Assembly: GCA_947624325.1 (NCBI GenBank)
Contig: CANQJT010000003.1
Coordinates: forward strand, 124,001 to 188,000
Source of the DNA: Candidatus Gastranaerophilales bacterium
GTDB lineage: Bacteria; Cyanobacteriota; Vampirovibrionia; Gastranaerophilales; Gastranaerophilaceae
DNA: 64,000 nucleotides
Reading direction: 5' to 3'
Below the pieces are notes generated by a model. It saw only the letters and a program-made list of their open reading frames with translations, had not been told where the DNA came from and ran no database searches. The position numbers and the translations under genes are program-made. Within the stretch, counting starts at the first letter, position 1. The number at the start of each line of letters is the position of its first letter. This document shows, one piece after another, positions 43,245-51,678 of the stretch.

Positions 43245-46004
43245 ATGAAGATAAAATCCGTTATAAAAATATTTTTAAAAATAATAATCGCTCTTTTAAT
43301 ATTATCGGGGCTTATTTTGGCTTTCTGGCTAAAGGGGTTTCCGTTTTTGGTTTCAAATGAATTTATAATATCTGCGGTTGAAAAGTCAGCTAAAAAGTAT
43401 GCAGGTATTGATGTTGATTTGCAAAAGCCAAAATTAAAAACTTATCTTTATCCAAAAATTGAATTTGGTTTAGATTTAATTTCTTTAAATAATGACAACA
43501 ATAAACTGCTTGAAATATCAAAACTTGACTGCGCTCTTAATTTTAATGAAATATTTAAGAAAGTAATTGTTGTTGACCGCTTTGGCGCTGATAATATTTA
43601 TGCTGATGTAAATAAACTAATTCAGATATTCCCTGCAGGGGAAAAGCAAGAGCAAAACAAAAAATCGGATTGGATTATTGATTTATATGATTCCGTTTTG
43701 TATTTGAATAAAAGTTTTATTGTTTATTACCCTCAACAAGATACTAAAATAGAATTAACGGCAAAAAATTTAAATGTTGATAACCGTGAAAAAATTGAAA
43801 GATTTGTTCATTTTAACTTCAATGCTGATATTTTTAAAGATAACAAAAAAGTTAATGTATCAATAAAAGACGATAATAAAATAGTTATAAAAAATAAACA
43901 TATTTATGTTGAAAACTGTCCGCTCGTAATAAATTATTCAAAAATGTATTTTAACGCACAGGCTGACAGAAATGACTATGAAGTAAATATTTTCGCTAAA
44001 AAGTTTTTTATTCCCGATTTAATAAAACTTTTAGAAACAAATGTTGTTGAAAATAACATAAAAGAATCTTTAAGCCCCTTAAAAAATTTAAACGGCGACT
44101 TTGATTTTAATATAAAACTGTTAAAATCAGGCATTTCGGGTGATATTAAATTTAATAAAATCAGCGCTAAACTTATTCCTTTAGCAGATATGCCGTTTAC
44201 GGTTAACTCGGGAACGGTTCTTTTACAAGGGAATGACCTTATTTTAAAAGACTTTACGGGCTATTACGATAATAAAAAATCAAATGAATTGTCTTTAGAG
44301 GGAACTGTCAAAGACTACTTAAAAACAATGAAAACAAATATTGTTTTAAGAGCATTATTAACAAATGACTTTTTTTCTAAATACCTTTCAAAAACAGCAG
44401 GTATTAATTTGACTTTGAAAGGTAAAAGCCGGTCAAAAACAATTATTGATGTAGAGGGAAACAAAACAGATATAACCGCAATGGGAAAAATTGCAAAAGG
44501 TGATGATATCTTGGTCGAAGGTGCTTCTTTAAGCCCCGTAAATTATGATAGAGCCTTAACTGCAAATCTTCATCTAAATGGCGACATCTTAAATATAGAA
44601 ACAATAAAATATTTTATTGCGAAAGAACTGAATAAAGAGACAAAGGGTGTAAAACCGATTATTACACTGGACGGGAATTTAAATATAATAAACGGAAAAA
44701 TTTTGGATTTCGGCTTTCAAATTCCAAACCCTCTTCCGAGTGAATTTTTAAATGTCTTAATCGGACAGAAGATGTTCAAAAAAGGTAAATTTTTTGGTGA
44801 TATGAGGTATATAAATACGGGCAGAGTGCCTGTAATAAATGGAAATCTTCAAGCGGATAAAGTATTAATTCCGCCTCAAAGAATTTTCTTAAAATCTGGC
44901 AGAATTTATACCGAAAATAATCTTATTAAAATTGATGCAAGCGGTAAATACAGAAGATGCGGCTGGGAATTTAACGGAAATATTTTAAACGAAATAATAT
45001 TCCCGATTATAATAAAAAATACATCTTTGGTGGTTGATGACATAAATATAGCAAGGATAATGAAGGCATTAAACAGCCCCGTTCAAAAAGCTTCTTATAA
45101 TAATGACGATATAGAAGCTGATGATGACAATAACAATATGGCATTTGACCCGACTAATTTAATTATAGAAAATGCAAAAATAAAAATACAAAAAGGAAGT
45201 TATAATGAAATTAATTTTGCCAATGTAGAAGCAAATATGTCGCTGGATAAACAGGGAATATTTAAACTTGCATCAAATATGTTTGATATAGCAGGTGGTC
45301 AGACAAACGCAAAAGTAAACTGCGATTTAAAAAATCATAAGTATTATATTCGTTTAGGTATAAAAGAAGTAGACTCTGATATTATGTCAACCGCTATATT
45401 GAACTTAAAACGTGAAATAGAAGGAAAAGCAAGCGGACTTATTGAATTAAATACGGATGATTCCTTGAAGCTTAACGGAAATATAAAATTTTTGGTGTCA
45501 AACGGTGCAATACAAAAGGTAGGACTGGTTCAATATGTATTAAATTTTGCTTCCGTATTCAGAAATCCGCTTACGATGATAAGTCCTTCAATATTCTCAG
45601 ATATTATTAATATCCCCGAAGGAAAATTTGATAAAATAACCGGTGAGTTAAAACTTAAAAATAATGTGATAGAATTAATTAAGATAAAATCATATTCACC
45701 TCAATTAAGTGCATTTATAATAGGAAGATACGACTTGGAAAATTCCGATGCGATATTGAGAATATATACAAAATTCAGCAACAAACATAAAGGTGTAGGC
45801 GGATTTTTAAGGAGTTTATCACTAAACAGTCTTGCAAACAGAATACCTCTAAAATCCAGAAACGATGCAAATTACTATTCGGCAGAACTTGAACAGCTTC
45901 CCGATATAGAAGCGGATGATAAAGATTGTCAGGTATTTTTAACAAAAGTAGATGGTGACGTAGAACATAATAACTTCATTTCATCTTTAAAGAAAATAAA
46001 ATAA
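43245..46004 (+). CDS. AsmA/TamB-like envelope protein
   Basis: From the ATG at 43245 the protein is 919 aa. One N-terminal membrane segment (residues about 6-28, IKIFLKIIIALLILSGLILA) anchors a large periplasmic beta-rich region with AsmA-type domains (a GTVLLQGNDLILKDFTGYYD segment in the middle). A C-terminal AsmA-like domain contains LKLNGNIKFLVSNGAIQ and LKLKNNVIELIKI. AsmA-family proteins bridge the periplasm and move phospholipids to the outer membrane, so this supports a diderm cell. An open frame runs upstream to 43077 antisense to the WG gene and is not used. SIMPL follows 11 bp downstream. Confidence 0.85.
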   Translation: MKIKSVIKIFLKIIIALLILSGLILAFWLKGFPFLVSNEFIISAVEKSAKKYAGIDVDLQKPKLKTYLYPKIEFGLDLISLNNDNNKLLEISKLDCALNFNEIFKKVIVVDRFGADNIYADVNKLIQIFPAGEKQEQNKKSDWIIDLYDSVLYLNKSFIVYYPQQDTKIELTAKNLNVDNREKIERFVHFNFNADIFKDNKKVNVSIKDDNKIVIKNKHIYVENCPLVINYSKMYFNAQADRNDYEVNIFAKKFFIPDLIKLLETNVVENNIKESLSPLKNLNGDFDFNIKLLKSGISGDIKFNKISAKLIPLADMPFTVNSGTVLLQGNDLILKDFTGYYDNKKSNELSLEGTVKDYLKTMKTNIVLRALLTNDFFSKYLSKTAGINLTLKGKSRSKTIIDVEGNKTDITAMGKIAKGDDILVEGASLSPVNYDRALTANLHLNGDILNIETIKYFIAKELNKETKGVKPIITLDGNLNIINGKILDFGFQIPNPLPSEFLNVLIGQKMFKKGKFFGDMRYINTGRVPVINGNLQADKVLIPPQRIFLKSGRIYTENNLIKIDASGKYRRCGWEFNGNILNEIIFPIIIKNTSLVVDDINIARIMKALNSPVQKASYNNDDIEADDDNNNMAFDPTNLIIENAKIKIQKGSYNEINFANVEANMSLDKQGIFKLASNMFDIAGGQTNAKVNCDLKNHKYYIRLGIKEVDSDIMSTAILNLKREIEGKASGLIELNTDDSLKLNGNIKFLVSNGAIQKVGLVQYVLNFASVFRNPLTMISPSIFSDIINIPEGKFDKITGELKLKNNVIELIKIKSYSPQLSAFIIGRYDLENSDAILRIYTKFSNKHKGVGGFLRSLSLNSLANRIPLKSRNDANYYSAELEQLPDIEADDKDCQVFLTKVDGDVEHNNFISSLKKIK

Positions 46005-46015
46005 AGGAGTAAAAT

Positions 46016-46756
46016 ATGCAGATAAAAGATTATCAAATAGTTGTATTGGGTATAATAATAGCGCTCGGATGCGTATTTTCAACATATATATTATCTAAAT
46101 CGGTTATAGAATTTCAAAAACTTCAAAATCAAACAATAAGAGTAACGGGAAGCGCAAGTAAAAATGTCACTTCAGACAGAGCTTCCTGGACAATAAGATT
46201 TACGGCAGATAAACCGACTTTAAAAGAAGGCTATAAACAGCTTGAAGCCGATGCAGTTAAAATAAAAGAATTTTTTAAATCTAACGGAATAGAAGAAAAA
46301 GAAATTAATTTTTCAGTAATAGATTCTAACCCTAAATATAAAAGATTTCCCGGCTCATATAACTATTCAAACGAAGTAGAAAGCTATGAAGTAAGCCAAA
46401 GTGCAACTGTTAAATCGACAGATATAAATAAACTGACTGAAATTTCAAAAAAAGTAAATACACTAATAAATCAGGATATAAATTTAACATCCTCCCCAAT
46501 GGAATATTTTGTATCAAACTTGGATAATATAAAAGTTGAAGCAGCTGAGGAGGCTTCCAAAAATGCAAAAGAAAGAGCTAAAAGCCTTGTAAAAGGAACA
46601 AACGGTAAAATCGGTGTAATGACAAGTGCAAAACTGGGAGTTTTCCAAATCGTTCCCGTAGATTCAACAGAAGTTCAAGACTACGGTATAAATGATACTT
46701 CCTCCGTAGAAAAGAAGGTTGTAGCAACGGTAAGTGCAACTTTTACTGTTAAATAA
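46016..46756 (+). CDS. SIMPL-domain (DUF541) protein
   Basis: The 246-residue protein has an N-terminal membrane anchor (residues about 8-28). A SIMPL domain follows, beginning IRVTGSASKNVTSDRASW and continuing to the C-terminus with the repeated beta-alpha-beta layout. These proteins are periplasmic or envelope-linked and often act in stress; the molecular role is unsettled. A GGAG ribosome-binding site precedes the ATG. It is co-transcribed with the AsmA-like gene. Its stop codon abuts the stop of the convergent radical SAM gene with no spacer. Confidence 0.9.
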   Translation: MQIKDYQIVVLGIIIALGCVFSTYILSKSVIEFQKLQNQTIRVTGSASKNVTSDRASWTIRFTADKPTLKEGYKQLEADAVKIKEFFKSNGIEEKEINFSVIDSNPKYKRFPGSYNYSNEVESYEVSQSATVKSTDINKLTEISKKVNTLINQDINLTSSPMEYFVSNLDNIKVEAAEEASKNAKERAKSLVKGTNGKIGVMTSAKLGVFQIVPVDSTEVQDYGINDTSSVEKKVVATVSATFTVK

Positions 46757-47743
46757 TTATAATACTTTATCTCTAAGCTCTTTAAGATCCGGAAATAAGG
46801 TTACATGCGGAGGGTCAAATATAGGTTGCTTAAGAATTTTAATCAAATCCTTATGATGCTTGTGATTTGGATTAATTAAAGAATATTTGTCAAAATTTCT
46901 TTCCATTTCAGTATCTTTATAAACTCGTCTTAAAGCCCAGAAAGTAACTTCCGCATTATATTTTTGTGCAAATTTTACAAACTTTGGCATTTCTTTATAA
47001 TTTTCGGAAAATACTACAAATATAAACCTAAAATCATTAATTAAATTTTGTTTTTTCATTTCAGCAAAATTTTCAAGATTAGATAATAATCTATGCCAAT
47101 TACCGCCTCTTACAATTTTACGGTAAGTCCACCAGGTGGCTGAATGAATGGAAACATTTATTGAATCTATTCTGTTATATATATTTAAATTTTCTAATAC
47201 TTTTTTACTTGCAATAAGCCCGTTTGTTAAGAACTTAAATTTAATATCCGGATATTTTTCAGCAGCCTTTTTTATAATCATTAACTCTCTGGGGCTGGCA
47301 AACGGGTCTCCGTCTATTCCAAAGTGTAATATTTTAGCATCTTTAAACATCGGAAGCCAGACTTTTTCAATATCTTCTTCCATTGTATCTTTATTATAAT
47401 CGGTATGAAACCAATCATCTCTGCATATTCTGCATCTGACATTACATCTGTTATCCGAACTTATTGCAATTTCTTCCGGATAATTTAATACTGTATCAGA
47501 ATTCCATTCTAATCTGGAGGGGATATCCTCATTGTTTTTTCTGTAACAACTGTCATTACACATTGAAAAGTCGCCGTTTAAAAGATTTTGTCTTATAACT
47601 TTAACTTTTTCTCCGTTCCAAATTTCTTCAAAAGGTGATTCATAAATATTACCTATAGGACTTATAAATGCGGGGCAACAGGTACAGACTTCACCTTCAT
47701 GGTTAACTTCTATTCTGTAAAACGGTTGATCACAAAACGGCAT
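46757..47743 (-). CDS. radical SAM protein with the SPASM-like cysteines at the N-terminus
   Basis: The 328-residue protein has the radical SAM motif Cys100, Cys104, Cys107 (CNVRCRIC). Before it lies a region resembling a SPASM domain: Cys4, the Cys20/22/23 group, the IGNIYESPFEEIWNG segment, then Cys62 and Cys66. In ordinary SPASM proteins this block follows the radical SAM core, so the order is swapped here. The core includes HFGIDGDPFASP and LTNGL strands. The substrate is unknown and no peptide precursor gene is adjacent. Confidence 0.85.
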   Translation of the reverse strand: MPFCDQPFYRIEVNHEGEVCTCCPAFISPIGNIYESPFEEIWNGEKVKVIRQNLLNGDFSMCNDSCYRKNNEDIPSRLEWNSDTVLNYPEEIAISSDNRCNVRCRICRDDWFHTDYNKDTMEEDIEKVWLPMFKDAKILHFGIDGDPFASPRELMIIKKAAEKYPDIKFKFLTNGLIASKKVLENLNIYNRIDSINVSIHSATWWTYRKIVRGGNWHRLLSNLENFAEMKKQNLINDFRFIFVVFSENYKEMPKFVKFAQKYNAEVTFWALRRVYKDTEMERNFDKYSLINPNHKHHKDLIKILKQPIFDPPHVTLFPDLKELRDKVL

Positions 47744-47810
47744 AAATTCTTAATCTCCATATGCAAATGCTATCATAATTAACTATGCATTGCAATAAAC
47801 ATATTAAGAT

Positions 47811-48899
47811 TTAAAACATAGCCGTTTTTTTAAATCTTCTGATTGAATCAGATATTTTGTCGCCTGCTTCTGAGAAACTATCTTGGATATTATATATAGA
47901 ATTTTTTAATCTTGTGTTGAGAGAAACAGGTATTTTGGTAATATTTTGAATTTTACCGTCAGCGCCAATTATTACAACTTTTTCAAGTCTTGATAAATTG
48001 TTGTTATAGATATATTTTATTTTAGTTCTTCTGCCCAAATTCTTTTCGTTAATTGTAATATCAATAAGTTTTCCTGTTTCATAGTTATATTTAAATGCAG
48101 ATGATTTTGTAATTTGATTTGATTCATCATATATATTAACCGTCGATAATTTATTATTCGGATGTCTTATTTGTTCTACTCTTTTAACTCCGTTAATGGG
48201 TTTTTCAAGCACAAAATTAACAATTTTATGAGCTTTTGTATACTGAGTAGTTTTAGTTATTTTATTGCCATCTTGCAATTCAATAACTGCTACTTTTGTC
48301 GGTTTTGTTAAATCAGCCGGTTCAATATTTTCAAGAGGGGAAACATGCGGTTCCACTTTAGATTGAATAATTTCATCTATAAAACTTTGAAGTCGTTGAG
48401 ATTTATCTGTATCATTACCGACTAATTGTTTTGGAATACCTGTAACAGGTTTAGAAATTTTCTCTGTAATTTTATCATCTTGTTGAGGAATTTCATCAGT
48501 TTCTTGAGGTATTGAGTTAACAGTATCTTCATCGGGTATATTTATTGGTTCGTTATTAATATTTTGGCTGTCTTTTTCTGAATTAACATCATTCTTTGTT
48601 TCTTCTTTTATTGAAACAGCAGCTGTGGCAGCAGCAGTAGCGGCGGCAGCAGTAGCAGCTGCGGCGAATTTAGAAGCGGTTTTATTTGTAGTTTTATCAA
48701 TAGGTGATGTTATATTTTTTATGATGGCATTGTTTGGAAATTTTTTAGCAATAATCATGCCTGTTATAGCAGCTGCAGTCAGAGCACCTGCTGCCAGTAA
48801 TACTTTTGAAACTGTGTGTTTCTTTTCTTTATGTACTTTATGCCCTTTAAAATTAACATTTTGTGACGGCATATTATAATTTACAGGTGATATATTCAT
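47811..48899 (-). CDS. Ala-rich protein with N-terminal NVNFKG motif and membrane segment
   Basis: The protein has 362 residues. It opens MNISPVNYNMPSQ with the NVNFKG motif at 14-19, followed by a Lys/His-rich stretch and one hydrophobic segment (about 33-50), with an alanine-rich tract near 80-95. The middle is acidic and Gln/Asn-rich low-complexity sequence. The C-terminal half (about 200-330) repeats short beta units of the type GKLIDITINE and GKIQNITKI. There is no known catalytic motif. The FKG start resembles the VSFKA of the 918-residue protein and may be a targeting or processing signal. Ribosome-binding site AAGGAG. Confidence 0.75.
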   Translation of the reverse strand: MNISPVNYNMPSQNVNFKGHKVHKEKKHTVSKVLLAAGALTAAAITGMIIAKKFPNNAIIKNITSPIDKTTNKTASKFAAAATAAAATAAATAAVSIKEETKNDVNSEKDSQNINNEPINIPDEDTVNSIPQETDEIPQQDDKITEKISKPVTGIPKQLVGNDTDKSQRLQSFIDEIIQSKVEPHVSPLENIEPADLTKPTKVAVIELQDGNKITKTTQYTKAHKIVNFVLEKPINGVKRVEQIRHPNNKLSTVNIYDESNQITKSSAFKYNYETGKLIDITINEKNLGRRTKIKYIYNNNLSRLEKVVIIGADGKIQNITKIPVSLNTRLKNSIYNIQDSFSEAGDKISDSIRRFKKTAMF

Positions 48900-48989
48900 A
48901 CTAACTCCTTTTGATGTTTTTTCTAAAATTTCAACAAAATAAAAATTGTCAAATTTATGTAAAAATGTAACAAATGTTAAGAATTAACC

Positions 48990-49967
48990 TTATTCGAAAA
49001 GAGCATTTAAGAAGTCTTCAGGGTTAAATAATTTTAAATCTTCGAGTTTTTCGCCAACACCAATAAGTTTTACGGGCAAATTAAATTCTTTTGCAATAGC
49101 AATAATAATTCCGCCCTTTGCACTGCCATCAAGCTTGGTTAAAGCTACAGATGTTAAATTTACGGCATCTGAAAATAATTTAGCTTGGGAAAGTCCGTTT
49201 TGTCCGGTATTTGCATCAAGAACAAGAATACTTTCCTGCAAGGAATCGGGTGCTAACTTATCTATTACGGATTTAACTTTGTTAAGTTCTTCCATCAGAT
49301 TTTTTTTATTGTGTAGTCTGCCTGCCGTATCAATTAAAAGTATGTCATAATTTTCATTTTGAGCTTTTTTAATCGCATCAAAAACGACAGCTGCCGCATC
49401 AATTCCGTCTTTTCTATATATATCAACCTGCGCACGTTTTGCCCAGATATCAAGCTGTTCTTCGGCTGCGGCTCTAAAAGTATCGCCTGCCGCTAAAAGA
49501 ACTTTTTCCCCCGATAACCTGAAATTATTTGCAAGCTTTGCAATCAGAGTAGTTTTTCCTGCACCGTTTACACCTGTTATAAAATAAATATTTAACTTAT
49601 TTTCTATAAAATTTAGCTCGGAACTTCCTGCTTTATTTAAAATATTTGTAAATTCATCTTTTAAAAATTGTTTAACTTGAGAAGGTTTTACATTTTTTTG
49701 TTTTCTAAGTTTGTCTGTTATTGAAGAAGCAAGATTAACACCTAAATCCGCTTTAATAAGTAAATCTTCCATATCATCAAGAATAAAATCATCAAATTCT
49801 TCCTCATTGCTGATGGCGGATACTACATTACCCACAAGATTTTGAGTCGTATTTGAAATTGTTTTTTTTAAATTATCAAAAGAAAAACTCCAAAAAGATT
49901 TTGAATTCTCTTTGTTTTCATTAGTATTTTCAGTCTGTTCCGAATTTTTTTTGAAAAAATTAAACAT
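48990..49967 (-). CDS. ftsY: signal recognition particle receptor FtsY
   Basis: FtsY is the GTPase that receives SRP-ribosome complexes at the membrane. The 325-residue protein has a short charged N-terminus, the four-helix N domain, and the G domain: GVNGAGKTTL (G1), the DTFRAAAEEQL box, LLIDTAGR (G3) and TKLDGSAKGG (G4), ending with GVGEKLEDL. Its ATG is 12 bp after the nusB stop, and the nusB-ftsY order is the one seen in cyanobacteria. No membrane anchor is visible; such FtsY proteins bind by amphipathic helices. Confidence 0.97.
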   Translation of the reverse strand: MFNFFKKNSEQTENTNENKENSKSFWSFSFDNLKKTISNTTQNLVGNVVSAISNEEEFDDFILDDMEDLLIKADLGVNLASSITDKLRKQKNVKPSQVKQFLKDEFTNILNKAGSSELNFIENKLNIYFITGVNGAGKTTLIAKLANNFRLSGEKVLLAAGDTFRAAAEEQLDIWAKRAQVDIYRKDGIDAAAVVFDAIKKAQNENYDILLIDTAGRLHNKKNLMEELNKVKSVIDKLAPDSLQESILVLDANTGQNGLSQAKLFSDAVNLTSVALTKLDGSAKGGIIIAIAKEFNLPVKLIGVGEKLEDLKLFNPEDFLNALFE

Positions 49968-49979
49968 ACAAATCCTAAG

Positions 49980-50636
49980 TTATTTTAAATTATTTTCAAT
50001 AACGACTTTGCCTAAAATACCGTTAACAAAAGCGCCGGAGTCTTCTGTTGAATATTTTTTTGCCAGTTCAACAGCTTCATCAATAACAACTTTTATAGGT
50101 GCATTATGAACATACAAAAGCTCGCAAATAGCAATTCTTAAAATGTCTTTATCCATCTTAACAAGTCTGTTAAAATCCCAGCCAAGTGCATATTTTTTGA
50201 TTTGTTCGTCAATTTCTTCATGATGTTCTTTAAAGCTGTTCGTAATTTTAGTTATGTATTCTTTAACATCGGAATTTTCTTCTAAAGCAGCCATTTCGGC
50301 TATTTCTATGGCAAGCATTGTTTTTTCCGAAATATTTAATAGTTCATCAAGTTTATTTTGCATATCTGAAGTCGTAGGCAGAGAAACGGGAATATTATTA
50401 ACCTCAATTGGTCTTTCAAGGTTTTTTGGATGATTGGATTCATATTCTTCAATTTCCTCTTTTAACGACATAATATATGCTGCGGCTGATTTTAAATCAT
50501 CAGATGCATTATTTGTAAGTGTTCTTACGGATTTTAAAACAATATCCTGAAAATCAAATTTATTTAAATTTTGAATTGACTCTATTTGAGAAAATAAAAT
50601 TAAAGTTAATTCTCTGGCTGCTCTACGTGCTTGCAT
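49980..50636 (-). CDS. nusB: transcription antitermination factor NusB
   Basis: NusB binds boxA RNA with S10 to allow antitermination of rRNA operons. The 218-residue protein is longer than the 140-160 usual for the family because of a middle extension (about 65-105). It keeps the RRAARELTLILFSQIE start and the C-terminal VDK/IDEAVELAKKYSTEDSGA-type helix with NGILGKV. The ATG is preceded by AGGAC. It is transcribed with ftsY and is divergent from tRNA-Gln. Confidence 0.92.
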   Translation of the reverse strand: MQARRAARELTLILFSQIESIQNLNKFDFQDIVLKSVRTLTNNASDDLKSAAAYIMSLKEEIEEYESNHPKNLERPIEVNNIPVSLPTTSDMQNKLDELLNISEKTMLAIEIAEMAALEENSDVKEYITKITNSFKEHHEEIDEQIKKYALGWDFNRLVKMDKDILRIAICELLYVHNAPIKVVIDEAVELAKKYSTEDSGAFVNGILGKVVIENNLK

Positions 50637-50715
50637 TTTTTTTGTCCTTATAAATTTATTTTATGTCTACTATTAACACATAAAAATAAATAAAAGTATA
50701 TACCTTAAAAATATC

Positions 50716-50744
50716 TTGACATTTAATTACGGTCTTAATAATAT
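50716..50744 (+). promoter_or_regulatory. promoter of tRNA-Gln
   Basis: A perfect -35 TTGACA (50716-50721) is followed by 17 bases and a -10-like TAATAT (50739-50744), ending 17 bases before the tRNA. A second candidate -10 (TATAAT, 50744-50749) has a 22-base spacer and is less likely. Confidence 0.55.
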
Positions 50745-50761
50745 ATAATAGTCAAAGGTAA

Positions 50762-50837
50762 TGGGACGTCGCCAAGTGGTAAGGCACCTGGTTTTGGTCC
50801 AGGCATTTCGGAGGTTCGAATCCTTCCGTCCCAGCCA
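50762..50837 (+). tRNA. tRNA-Gln (anticodon TTG)
   Basis: The acceptor stem TGGGACG pairs fully with CGTCCCA. The D-arm starts GCCA, the anticodon stem CCTGG/CCAGG has loop TTTTGGT (anticodon TTG), the T-loop is TTCGAAT, the discriminator is G and CCA is encoded. It reads CAA and, with wobble, CAG. It marks the left edge of the accessory island. Confidence 0.97.
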
Positions 50838-50840
50838 ATT

Positions 50841-50875
50841 AAAGCTCTCGAGTATTTCGAGAGCTTTATTTATTT
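50841..50875 (+). terminator. intrinsic terminator after tRNA-Gln
   Basis: An 11-bp perfect stem (AAAGCTCTCGA and its complement, 50841-50867) with a GTATT loop is followed by a T-rich run. Confidence 0.85.
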
Positions 50876-50908
50876 TTGTATCTGTCCGAGAAAATTTCGC
50901 AATAAGGA

Positions 50909-50959
50909 TGTAAAGTAACATGAGGTTACAGAAAAAGTAACACGAATTTCCAGAAAAAT
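50909..50959 (+). repeat. paired 22-bp-period direct repeats, possible transposon end
   Basis: A TGT at 50909-50911 is followed by two copies of a 25-base unit (50912-50936 and 50934-50959, overlapping by 3). Each starts AAAGTAACA and ends CAGAAAAA, with 21 of 25 positions alike. Terminal TGT plus repeated transposase-binding sites of about 22 bp is the layout of Mu, Tn7 and IS21-type ends. It lies directly between the tRNA-Gln terminator and the channel gene. Confidence 0.5.
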
Positions 50960-50987
50960 AGAACGTATTAATTGTATTAAAATGTAA

Positions 50988-51674
50988 TTAATTAGATTTT
51001 TTCGTTACTTCAATAAATGCAGCACCAATAACTCCTATTAGCAATGCATGTAAACCTATTCCCATAATAGCGGTAAAAGCTCCAATAAATTTACCCACTG
51101 TAGTTATTGGATAAGTGTCACCATAGCCAACGCTTGTAAATGTTACAACAGACCACCAAAAAGAAGATGGTATGCTAGTAAAGCTAGGGTTTCCTGTTTG
51201 GTTTTCTGCATAATAAATTGCTATTGATGCAATTGTTAACCCTACAAAAAATATAGCAACAGTTACAATTATTTCATCTTTTTTATTTATAAAAGAATTT
51301 TTTATTTTTTCCAAGGCTGTTGTATATCTTGCCAATTTTGCAATTCGTAATAGTCTTACAACTCTTAAAATTCTTAAAAATACAGTATTCACTGTAATAA
51401 ATGATAAATAGTAAGGGAATACTGCAAGAAAATCAACAATCATCATTGGTTTAAATATTTCTTTTAACTTATAAACAGATATTACCCTCAAAAAATATTC
51501 AATAGTAAATATAACTATTGATGCCAATTCAAATGTTTCAATATAACCTTTAAATGTATTATAGAAATTCGCATCTGTTTGGAAAATAAATACAATAAAG
51601 TTTAATAATATTAAACCTATTAAAAAATTGTCTACATAAGTCTTTTCTAAAAATTTTCTTATTTTTTCTTTCAT
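50988..51674 (-). CDS. voltage-gated-type potassium channel (six-helix)
   Basis: This protein of about 228 residues has six membrane segments, an S4-like arginine-rich helix (LRVVRLLRIAKLARY) and a pore loop with TFTSVGYGDTYP, the K+-selectivity filter. It ends soon after S6 with no regulatory RCK or nucleotide-binding domain. The start is taken as ATG at 51674, 5 bp after the stop of the helicase-nuclease gene; an in-frame GTG or other start up to 51710 would overlap that gene. In the operon with two helicase-nucleases it may be a membrane effector or an unrelated passenger. The gene is otherwise ordinary in length. Confidence 0.88.
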   Translation of the reverse strand: MKEKIRKFLEKTYVDNFLIGLILLNFIVFIFQTDANFYNTFKGYIETFELASIVIFTIEYFLRVISVYKLKEIFKPMMIVDFLAVFPYYLSFITVNTVFLRILRVVRLLRIAKLARYTTALEKIKNSFINKKDEIIVTVAIFFVGLTIASIAIYYAENQTGNPSFTSIPSSFWWSVVTFTSVGYGDTYPITTVGKFIGAFTAIMGIGLHALLIGVIGAAFIEVTKKSN

Positions 51675-51678
51675 TTTT

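Noticed and set aside
50727-50921. Minus-strand open frame covering tRNA-Gln
   Set aside because: It lies across a complete tRNA and its terminator and has no ribosome-binding site; a by-product of the tRNA sequence.
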